Shown here: one piece after another, positions 1 through 5,072 of the stretch
Position numbering within the stretch: the stretch's first letter is position 1
Layout of the letters: every line of letters starts with the position of its first letter
Assembly (NCBI GenBank): GCA_007128075.1
Contig: SKYD01000240.1
Span: 1 to 6,170, forward strand
Direction of reading: 5' to 3'
Source of the DNA: Thiorhodovibrio sp.
Lineage (GTDB): Bacteria; Pseudomonadota; Gammaproteobacteria; Chromatiales; Chromatiaceae
DNA length: 6,170 bases
Made by a program: the position numbers and the translations under genes
Notes under the pieces: generated by a model
What the model saw: the letters and a program-made list of their open reading frames with translations, nothing else
Told to the model about the DNA's origin: nothing
Database searches by the model: none

Positions 1-924
1 AACGCCAAGGCGACCTATGCCCGCAAGCGTGCGGCGGGCTGGTTGCCGCCGAGCCTTCAGCATCGCATTGAAACCACCATGACTTGGGTAAACCGGCTGA
101 TGCGGTTTGCTCCTGTTGGTGAACTGAGTCAGGAGTTGGTGCGATTCGACATGCAGCGCATGGAAAACCCAGAGATCAGCGGCGTGGAATACCAGCAAGG
201 CGAGTTGGCAGGGTACGAACTCAAGGAATACCTGCTGCAAAAATGGGGCCGAAAATGCGCCTACTGCGGCAAAGAAAACGTCCCGCTGGAGGTGGAGCAC
301 ATCCATTGCAGGTCAAAAGGCGGCACGGATCGCGTCTCCAACCTGACGCTGGCCTGTGTACCGTGCAACCAAAAGAAAGGCAACCGCCCGATTGAGGAGT
401 TCCTGAAAAAGAAGCCAGATGTTCTCAAGCGCGTACTCGCCCAGGCGAAACGCCCGTTGAAGGACGCGACAGCAGTGAACGCCACGCGCTGGGCGCTGTT
501 TCATCGGCTGAATGCCACCAGCCTGCCGGTCACGGTCGGCACTGGCGGACAAACCAAGTTCAACCGCAAGCGGTTCGGTATCGACAAAGCCCACTGGAAG
601 GATGCCGCCTGCGTGGGTGACATGGCCGCGATCACCTTTGCCACGGACACCGCGTTGGACATCACCTGTAAAGGTCAAGGCGGGCGGCAAAAAGCGGTTG
701 TGGATCGCTACGGCTACCCAAAACAGCACCGACCATTGAAGCCAGTCCACGGATGGCGGTCGGGTGATATCGCTCGGTGCGAAGACCAAGTCGGGCGCAT
801 CAGTCCTAGGGCGAATGGCTCCTTTGAACTGCGTCCCTTCTCTGGTGGCAAGCCCTTCTCCAGATCCATGCGCCAATTTGAACGGCTGCATCGCAATGAC
901 GGTTACCAGTACAAGATTGGATGA
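1..924 (+). CDS. iscB: IscB RNA-guided HNH/RuvC endonuclease (OMEGA system), 5'-truncated by window edge
   Basis: The open frame runs in from base 1 and gives 307 residues; any start inside the window (such as TTG at 43) would cut a domain, so the true start lies upstream. Order of elements: bridge/linker with WLPPSLQ (14-20), RuvC-II strand QELVRFD with the candidate catalytic Glu45, the family-typical NPEISGVEYQQG stretch (56-67), an HNH module with zinc pairs CAYC (86-89) and CVPC (119-122), EH at 99-100, Asn114 and Asn123, then RuvC-III HWKDAACVG with His198 and Asp201, and a C-terminal target-interaction region (DRYGYP, 235-240) ending in NDGYQYKIG. This matches IscB of IS200/IS605-related transposons, which uses an omega-RNA encoded upstream of the gene to cut DNA. 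RuvC-I and the PLMP domain are outside the window. No frameshift or missing catalytic residue is seen in the visible part. It converges on murU with 3 bp between stops. Cas9 fragments and free HNH homing enzymes fit less well. Confidence 0.93.
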   Translation, partial: NAKATYARKRAAGWLPPSLQHRIETTMTWVNRLMRFAPVGELSQELVRFDMQRMENPEISGVEYQQGELAGYELKEYLLQKWGRKCAYCGKENVPLEVEHIHCRSKGGTDRVSNLTLACVPCNQKKGNRPIEEFLKKKPDVLKRVLAQAKRPLKDATAVNATRWALFHRLNATSLPVTVGTGGQTKFNRKRFGIDKAHWKDAACVGDMAAITFATDTALDITCKGQGGRQKAVVDRYGYPKQHRPLKPVHGWRSGDIARCEDQVGRISPRANGSFELRPFSGGKPFSRSMRQFERLHRNDGYQYKIG

Positions 925-927
925 GGT

Positions 928-1590
928 TTATGCAGAAAAGAGGAGATATTTTGCAGCAGTTACGAACCGCTCCACAGTGCCAATATCCATCCACTGTCCA
1001 CGATAATGACATCCACTCACACGCTGCTGCTGGATTGCTCGGCGCAGCAACGGGGCAAGCGGAAAGGCACCAGGCGAACAATTTGCAAATAATTGTGGAT
1101 GATAAACCCCAATTCCAGAAAATGTCAGCCGTGGGCTGTCTTCAGTCACTCGGCCATCGTGCAGGGCAAAATCTCCGGCAGGGTTATGATCCGGATTGGC
1201 AACCAAAACCAGATGCGCCCAATCCCCAGCCGGCAAGGTGAGGGTGGCATAGTCGATATCACACCAGATGTCGGCATTGACCACGAGAAAGGGCGCATTG
1301 CCGAGCAACGGCAACGCACGATAGATCCCGCCGCCGGTTTCAAGCGCCGTCTGTTCTGCTGAGTAGCGAATCCGCGCCCCCCAGGGCTGACCATCGCCGA
1401 GTGCGTCAACAATCTGCTGTCCTAGATAAGCATGATTGATCACCAGCTCGCTGATTCCAGCAGTCACCAGGCGCTCGATCTGATGCACAATCAGCGGCTT
1501 GCCGCCAACACAGAGCAGTGGCTTGGGGGTGTGGTCAGTGAGTGGGCGCAGCCGCTTGCCACGCCCAGCCGCGAGAATCATCGCGCGCAT
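928..1590 (-). CDS. murU: N-acetylmuramate alpha-1-phosphate uridylyltransferase MurU
   Basis: The gene encodes a 220-residue nucleotidyltransferase of the NTP_transferase fold. MurU makes UDP-MurNAc from UTP and MurNAc-1-phosphate in the cytoplasmic peptidoglycan-recycling route that bypasses de novo (fosfomycin-sensitive) synthesis. Visible motifs are the nucleotide-binding loop LAAGRGKRLRPLT (6-18) with TPKPLL (21-26), VINHAYLGQQI (50-60), ETGGGIYRALPLL (84-96), VVNADIW with Asp107, LTFSGIGVYHP (155-165), and MDIGTVERF with Asp202; the two Asp are candidate metal ligands. Length and motif order match Pseudomonas MurU as I recall it; glucose-1-phosphate or mannose-1-phosphate transferases of the same fold are the alternative. 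The start lies 6 bp after the rho stop and has no clear Shine-Dalgarno, so translation is probably coupled to rho. The last residues (KYLLFSA) are the least conserved and end 3 bp from the iscB stop. No amgK kinase partner is visible. Confidence 0.87.
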   Translation of the reverse strand: MRAMILAAGRGKRLRPLTDHTPKPLLCVGGKPLIVHQIERLVTAGISELVINHAYLGQQIVDALGDGQPWGARIRYSAEQTALETGGGIYRALPLLGNAPFLVVNADIWCDIDYATLTLPAGDWAHLVLVANPDHNPAGDFALHDGRVTEDSPRLTFSGIGVYHPQLFANCSPGAFPLAPLLRRAIQQQRVSGCHYRGQWMDIGTVERFVTAAKYLLFSA

Positions 1591-1596
1591 CGGCGG

Positions 1597-2859
1597 CTAA
1601 TTGTTGCCGCGCATCGAGTCGAAAAATTCGCCGTTGGTCTTGGTGGTTTTGAGCTTGTCGAACAAGAACTCCATCGCCGCTAGCTCGTCCATCGGATGCA
1701 GAATTTTGCGCAAAATCCACATCTTTTGTAGCTCCGATTGCGGCATCAACAACTCTTCGCGGCGGGTGCCGGAGCGATTGATGTTGATCGCTGGGAAGAT
1801 ACGGCGCTCGGCAATGCGGCGGTCGAGATGAATCTCCATGTTGCCAGTGCCCTTGAACTCTTCATAGATCACATCATCCATCCGCGAGCCGGTATCCACC
1901 AGCGCAGTGGCAAGAATAGTCAGGCTACCGCCTTCTTCGACATTGCGGGCGGCACCAAAAAAGCGTTTGGGTCGCTGTAAGGCGTTGGCATCCACACCGC
2001 CAGTGAGCACCTTGCCGGAAGAGGGCACCACGGTGTTATACGCACGGGCGAGACGGGTAATCGAATCGAGCAAAATCACCACATCACGATTGTGCTCGAC
2101 CAGCCGCTTGGCTTTTTCGATGACCATTTCAGCGACCTGCACATGGCGGGTGGCGGGTTCATCAAAGGTTGAGGAGATGACCTCACCGCGCACCGAGCGT
2201 GCCATTTCGGTGACCTCTTCTGGTCGTTCGTCAATCAGCAGCACGATCAGATAACAGTCGGGATAATTGTGACCAATCGATTGGGCGATGTTTTGCAGCA
2301 TCATGGTCTTGCCCGCCTTGGGTGGCGAGACAATCAGCCCACGCTGACCGCGGCCGATGGGGGCGACCAGATCAATGGTGCGGGCAGTGATGTCCTCGGT
2401 GCTGCCGTTGCCCAGTTCCAGCCCCAGGCGCTGTTGTGGAAACAGCGGGGTAAAATTCTCAAAGAGAATTTTGTTTTTGGCATTTTCGGGGCGGTCGAAA
2501 TTGATGTCGCTGACTTTAAGCAGCGCGAAATAGCGTTCGCCATCTTTTGGTGGTCGAATTTTGCCAGAAATGGTGTCGCCGGTGCGCAGCGAAAAGCGCC
2601 GAATCTGGCTGGGCGAGACATAGATGTCATCTGGGCCTGCCAGATAGGAGGCATCCGCGGAGCGCAGAAAGCCAAAGCCATCCTGCAAAATCTCCAGCAC
2701 ACCATCGCCGGAGATGTCCTCGCCGCGTTTGGCTTGGACTTTAAGGATCGAAAAAATCAGATCCTGTTTACGAGAACGGCCAACGCCGTCAATTTCCATC
2801 GATTGCGCCAGTTCAACCAAGGCAGACACTGGCATTTGTTTTAATTCGGTGAGATTCAT
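1597..2859 (-). CDS. rho: Transcription termination factor Rho
   Basis: The 420-residue product is almost the length of E. coli Rho (419). Rho is a hexameric RNA-dependent ATPase/translocase that loads on C-rich rut sites and terminates untranslated transcripts. Domains: N-terminal helical Rho_N (1-45), OSB-fold primary RNA site with the RNP1-like DGFGFLR (60-66), then a RecA-type ATPase with Walker A SPPKAGKT (178-185), LLIDERPEEV (207-216), Walker B VVILLD ending at Asp265, Q-loop GKVLTGGVDANAL (282-294), R-loop region IHLDRRIAERR (343-353), and SGTRREE with Arg366 at the arginine-finger position. No insertion domain is present, typical for gammaproteobacteria. The ATG start matches the conserved MNLTELK N-terminus, although only weak Shine-Dalgarno sequence precedes it. 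It lies 146 bp downstream of trxA behind a structured, C-rich leader and just upstream of murU. Confidence 0.98.
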   Translation of the reverse strand: MNLTELKQMPVSALVELAQSMEIDGVGRSRKQDLIFSILKVQAKRGEDISGDGVLEILQDGFGFLRSADASYLAGPDDIYVSPSQIRRFSLRTGDTISGKIRPPKDGERYFALLKVSDINFDRPENAKNKILFENFTPLFPQQRLGLELGNGSTEDITARTIDLVAPIGRGQRGLIVSPPKAGKTMMLQNIAQSIGHNYPDCYLIVLLIDERPEEVTEMARSVRGEVISSTFDEPATRHVQVAEMVIEKAKRLVEHNRDVVILLDSITRLARAYNTVVPSSGKVLTGGVDANALQRPKRFFGAARNVEEGGSLTILATALVDTGSRMDDVIYEEFKGTGNMEIHLDRRIAERRIFPAININRSGTRREELLMPQSELQKMWILRKILHPMDELAAMEFLFDKLKTTKTNGEFFDSMRGNN

Positions 2860-3005
2860 CGTTCTATTTTAGATCGAGGGGTCAACCACCAGGACGGAGC
2901 AGCCGCGCAGGCGGGAGTTTGGTGGCGGGGGTCAAACAGGGCGCCCGAATGGGCAGCCCGGCAGTTGTCATGGGGCGCGTGCATGCGCCAGCGTGGTTGA
3001 ATAAC
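2860..3005 (-). promoter_or_regulatory. rho leader (trxA-rho intergenic), C-rich with strong hairpin
   Basis: These 146 nt separate the trxA stop from the rho start. On the transcribed (minus) strand the leader is C-rich: in 2881-2940 I count 26 C against 15 G. C>G bias with low structure is what Rho prefers at rut sites, and E. coli rho is known to be autoregulated by termination in its leader, so the same is inferred here. Structures include a strong hairpin at 2939-2959, a GGCGC/GCGCC inverted repeat around 2973-2988, and CCACCA/TGGTGG arms at 2886-2891 and 2920-2925. GGGGTCAA (plus strand) occurs twice, at 2878-2885 and 2928-2935. A 42-codon open frame (2984 down to 2856) overlaps the rho ATG but lacks a good ribosome binding site. 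No convincing promoter was seen. Confidence 0.5.
2939..2959 (-). other. GC-only stem-loop in rho leader
   Basis: On the minus strand GGGC-U-GCCC pairs with GGGC-GCCC around the loop AUUC, giving eight G-C pairs with one bulged U. It is followed by CTGTTTGACC, which is not a real U tract, so it does not read as a classical intrinsic terminator. It could act as an attenuator, a pause site or an mRNA-end stabiliser between trxA and rho; which one is inference. Confidence 0.5.
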
Positions 3006-3332
3006 TCAGAGGTTGCTGTCAATAAATGCCGTGAGTTGAGATTTAGAGACCGCGCCGACCTTGATCGCCTCAGCCTCGCCATTTTTGAACAGAATCAAGG
3101 TTGGAATGCCGCGCACATTAAAGCGCTCAGTGACTTCGCGATTTTCGTCGATGTCGAGCTTGGCAACCTTGATCCGATCACCGTATTCTTGGGCAATTTC
3201 CTCCAAAATCGGGGAAATCATCTTGCAGGGAGCACACCAGTTGGCCCAATAGTCAACCAGCACTGGCGTTGTAGATAAAAGAACTTCTTGTTTGAAGCTA
3301 TCATCTGTGACATGGATAATACGATCACTCAC
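3006..3332 (-). CDS. trxA: Thioredoxin (CAPC active site)
   Basis: The 108-residue product has the length and full sequence pattern of thioredoxin 1, the cytoplasmic dithiol reductant that serves ribonucleotide reductase, methionine sulfoxide reductase and other targets and is recharged by thioredoxin reductase. Visible elements are the N-terminus MSDRIIHVTDDSF, buried Asp27 in LVDYW (25-29), active site W32-C33-A34-P35-C36-K37, the cis-proline loop RGIPT with Pro77, and the C-terminal KVGAVSKSQLTAFIDSNL. The usual active site is CGPC; here Gly is replaced by Ala (codon GCT on the minus strand). The start is GTG at 3332-3330, chosen because it gives the conserved MSD start and has CGGAG about 10 nt upstream. 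It is divergent from rhlB across 239 bp and precedes rho, as in E. coli. Confidence 0.97.
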   Translation of the reverse strand: MSDRIIHVTDDSFKQEVLLSTTPVLVDYWANWCAPCKMISPILEEIAQEYGDRIKVAKLDIDENREVTERFNVRGIPTLILFKNGEAEAIKVGAVSKSQLTAFIDSNL

Positions 3333-3365
3333 AGTGTATAATCTCCGTTATTGACGGGAAAGCAC

Positions 3366-3422
3366 CCGGTTTTGAGCGTTACTAGCAGGTATGATGCCTC
3401 AATTGGCGATGGCGAGAACCGG
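3366..3422. repeat. Nested inverted repeats upstream of trxA
   Basis: CCGGTT (3366-3371) pairs with AACCGG (3417-3422). Directly inside it, TTGAG (3372-3376) pairs with CTCAA (3398-3402), and the centre holds a small AGG...CCT stem. The structure begins 33 bp before the trxA start codon, so on the minus strand it would lie in the trxA 5' untranslated region or promoter. It could be an operator or RNA structure; no U tract follows on either strand. The arms are short, so chance is possible. Confidence 0.3.
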
Positions 3423-3456
3423 ATGCAGGATTGATTTAAGTAGACAGGAGTCATGG

Positions 3457-3468
3457 GCACAAATGTGC
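3457..3468. promoter_or_regulatory. Palindrome GCACA-AA-TGTGC, possible operator
   Basis: The arms GCACA and TGTGC are perfect inverted repeats around a 2-bp AA spacer. It sits in the divergent trxA/rhlB region, about 20 bp upstream of the extended -10 candidate at 3486-3494, where a dimeric regulator could touch the -35 region. No named regulator is claimed; short palindromes also occur by chance. Confidence 0.25.
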
Positions 3469-3485
3469 GTGCTTAGATTCTAGGA

Positions 3486-3494
3486 TGCTATATT
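3486..3494 (+). promoter_or_regulatory. Extended -10 promoter candidate for rhlB
   Basis: TGC-TATATT matches the extended -10 pattern TGnTATAAT at all but one position. No good -35 box lies 16-18 bp upstream (positions near 3466-3471 read TGCGTG), which extended -10 promoters can tolerate. Transcription would start near 3501 and leave about 70 nt before the rhlB ATG. A TTGACA at 3527-3532 has no matching -10 at the right distance. Confidence 0.3.
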
Positions 3495-3571
3495 GAGCCA
3501 ACTATTTCAAGTTTTGCAAGCCTTAATTGACAAAAGTTTGCTGTTAATCATCAACCGTGTGATTGTGACCC

Positions 3572-4858
3572 ATGCCCCAAACTCATCTTACTGAGATTCG
3601 CTTTGATCAATTTGACCTCGCCCGCCCGCTGCACGAGGGACTCGCTGTCGCAGGATTGGTGTATTGTACCCCAATTCAGGCGCAAACGCTGCCTTTGGCA
3701 CTTGCTGGACAAGATGTTGCCGGACAGGCACAAACTGGCACTGGAAAAACTGCCGCCTATCTGGTCGCTGCTTTGCAACGCTTGCTCAACCAGCCGCCAC
3801 CTGAACAGACCATCGGCCCCCGCGCCCTGATTCTTGCCCCGACCCGTGAGCTGGCAGTGCAGATTCATCGTGACGCGCTGCAACTGGCGCAGTTGACCCC
3901 GTTTCGTTTGGGGTTGGTGTTTGGCGGCACCGGATATCAGCAACAGCGCGCCGAGCTGGATGCAGGCGTTGATCTACTGATTGCCACTCCAGGGCGGCTG
4001 ATTGACTATTATAAACAAAAGCTATTCAGCCTTGCATCGGTCACAGTGCTGATTCTTGATGAGGCCGATCGGATGTTCGATCTGGGCTTTCTCAAAGACA
4101 TCCGCTTTATTCTGCGTCGGCTGCCGCCGCCTGCCAAGCGGCTCAATCTGCTGTTTTCAGCCACGCTGTCGTATCGGGTCAGCGAGCTGGCGTATGAACA
4201 CATGAACGATCCGAAAATGATCGAGATCGAAACCGATCAAGTCACGCCCGAGCGCATCCGCCAGGGCTGCTATCTGGTTGGAAATGATGAAAAAATTCCG
4301 CTGCTGATTGGGCTGCTGCGCCGCTATATTGACTCGCGGATCATGATATTTATCAACACCAAGCGCGAGGCCGAGCGCATCTGGGGCTATCTGGAAGGCA
4401 ACGGACTGCGGGCGGCGGTGCTCTCTGGTGATGTGCCGCAGCAAAAACGCCTGCGGCTATTGCGGCAGTTTCAAACTGGCGAGCTGCCAGTCTTAGTCGC
4501 CACCGATGTTGCTGCGCGTGGGCTGCACATCCCAGGGGTCACCCATGTCATCAACTATGATCTGCCCGAGGATGCCCAGGATTATGTGCATCGCATCGGG
4601 CGCACCGCACGAGCGGGTGCGGCTGGCGATGCGATCAGCTTTATCTGCGAGACCCACGCTTTTTGCTTGCCCGACATCGAACAGTTTATCGGTATGCGCA
4701 TCCCAGTGTTGGAGCTGGAGCGCGAGCTGTTAGCGGCGATTGATCCCGCCAGCCGCGTGCGCAGCCCCAAGCGTGCTGAGCGTGCCAATTCCACACCCAC
4801 CCCACGGCGGCGGCGCCGTCCAGCTCGGCGCAACAACTCGCCACCGCCAGCGTCTTAA
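3572..4858 (+). CDS. rhlB: DEAD-box ATP-dependent RNA helicase RhlB
   Basis: The 428-residue protein aligns by eye along nearly the whole length of E. coli RhlB (421), including its start (MPQTHLTE against MSKTHLTE). RhlB unwinds structured mRNA and in E. coli feeds RNase E/PNPase in the degradosome. Motifs in order: Q-motif CTPIQ (32-36), I AQTGTGKT (53-60), Ia PTRELA (90-95), Ib TPGR (139-142), II DEAD (163-166), III SAT (196-198), IV IMIFINT (257-263), V ATDVAARGLHI (310-320), VI HRIGRTARAG (340-349). VLSGDVPQQKRLRLL (283-297) is RhlB-like. The C-terminal tail is low-complexity and basic (PRRRRRPARR, 411-420), as expected of an RNA-binding tail. ATG at 3572 is the first in-frame start after the stop TGA at 3566-3568; no strong Shine-Dalgarno precedes it. 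It is divergent from trxA-rho, the gammaproteobacterial arrangement. Its stop overlaps that of the small gene on the other strand by 4 bp. Confidence 0.95.
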   Translation: MPQTHLTEIRFDQFDLARPLHEGLAVAGLVYCTPIQAQTLPLALAGQDVAGQAQTGTGKTAAYLVAALQRLLNQPPPEQTIGPRALILAPTRELAVQIHRDALQLAQLTPFRLGLVFGGTGYQQQRAELDAGVDLLIATPGRLIDYYKQKLFSLASVTVLILDEADRMFDLGFLKDIRFILRRLPPPAKRLNLLFSATLSYRVSELAYEHMNDPKMIEIETDQVTPERIRQGCYLVGNDEKIPLLIGLLRRYIDSRIMIFINTKREAERIWGYLEGNGLRAAVLSGDVPQQKRLRLLRQFQTGELPVLVATDVAARGLHIPGVTHVINYDLPEDAQDYVHRIGRTARAGAAGDAISFICETHAFCLPDIEQFIGMRIPVLELERELLAAIDPASRVRSPKRAERANSTPTPRRRRRPARRNNSPPPAS

Positions 4859-5019
4859 CCTGGGCGTGGTTGGTCGCTGTCCTCAGTGGCAGCAATGTTC
4901 GCCTCTTCATCGCGCTGAATGGTCACGATGTCGCCTTTTTCGGTGTCGTGAAACAACCAGATAAACCCCGCCACCATGCCAATAAAGGCAAGCAGCAGCA
5001 CAAGATTGGTCGCAAGCAT
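4855..5019 (-). CDS. Small single-pass membrane protein, unknown function (54 aa)
   Basis: An ATG at 5019-5017 opens a 54-residue frame ending at TAA (4857-4855). A ribosome binding site AAGGG stands 7 nt before the start. The N-terminal part (about residues 4-24, including LVLLLAFIGMVAGFIWLF) is a clear hydrophobic helix, followed by HDTEKGD and an acidic, hydrophilic tail (EDSDQPRPG at the end). This pattern suggests a membrane-anchored small protein with a soluble tail; the helix could instead be an uncleaved signal sequence. I do not recognise the family. It lies 53 bp downstream of the EF-G-like gene in the same direction, just behind a terminator hairpin, and its stop shares a TTAA palindrome with the rhlB stop. 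The good ribosome site, clear topology and fit between two genes support it as real. Confidence 0.6.
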   Translation of the reverse strand: MLATNLVLLLAFIGMVAGFIWLFHDTEKGDIVTIQRDEEANIAATEDSDQPRPG

Positions 5020-5026
5020 CAGTCAA

Positions 5027-5031
5027 CCCTT
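5027..5031 (-). promoter_or_regulatory. Ribosome binding site of the small membrane protein gene
   Basis: On the minus strand AAGGG is followed by 7 nt and then ATG. It decides the start of the 54-residue gene and lies 3 nt past the U tract of the upstream terminator. Confidence 0.55.
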
Positions 5032-5034
5032 ACT

Positions 5035-5064
5035 AAAAAAGCGCCCGCAGGCTGTCTACGGGCG
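5035..5064 (-). terminator. Intrinsic terminator of the EF-G-like gene
   Basis: On the minus strand CGCCCG (5064-5059) and CGGGCG (5047-5042) form a perfect 6-bp stem, extendable by two inner pairs past a mismatch. One C follows, then six T (5040-5035). The hairpin begins 8 nt after the stop of the EF-G-like gene. This is a textbook Rho-independent terminator for that gene, and because it lies directly before the ribosome site of the small gene it may also act as an attenuator for it. On the plus strand the hairpin has no following T tract, so it is not an obvious terminator for rhlB. Confidence 0.78.
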
Positions 5065-5072
5065 AATGATCA

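Noticed and set aside
835..860. Direct repeat CCCTTCTC near the end of iscB, considered as a transposon end signal
   Set aside because: The copies are in frame and simply encode the repeated PFS of RPFSGGKPFS.
313..891. 192-codon open frame on the minus strand under iscB
   Set aside because: It lies fully antisense to the well-supported iscB frame, its protein shows no recognisable motif, and long shadow frames are common in GC-rich genes.
1..924. Cas9 fragment or stand-alone HNH homing endonuclease
   Set aside because: The short spacing of RuvC-II, HNH and RuvC-III and the VEYQQG and HWKDAACVG motifs fit IscB; no CRISPR repeats occur in the window.
930..957. Possible terminator hairpin at the murU 3' end
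   Set aside because: The pairing is short and interrupted, lies inside the murU coding region, and has no following T tract on the relevant strand.
2269..2844. 191-codon open frame on the plus strand under rho
   Set aside because: Antisense to the highly conserved rho gene with no domain features; a codon-bias shadow.
2919..3278. 119-codon plus-strand frame across the rho leader and trxA
   Set aside because: Mostly antisense to trxA, with no family resemblance.
3453..3476. Seven-codon frame MGTNVRA after an AGGAG in the trxA/rhlB gap
   Set aside because: The ribosome site is only about 2 nt from the ATG, the peptide has no regulatory codon run, and nothing ties it to rhlB.
3527..3532. Perfect -35 box TTGACA upstream of rhlB
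   Set aside because: The sequence 15-18 bp downstream (around 3548-3556) has no acceptable -10 hexamer.
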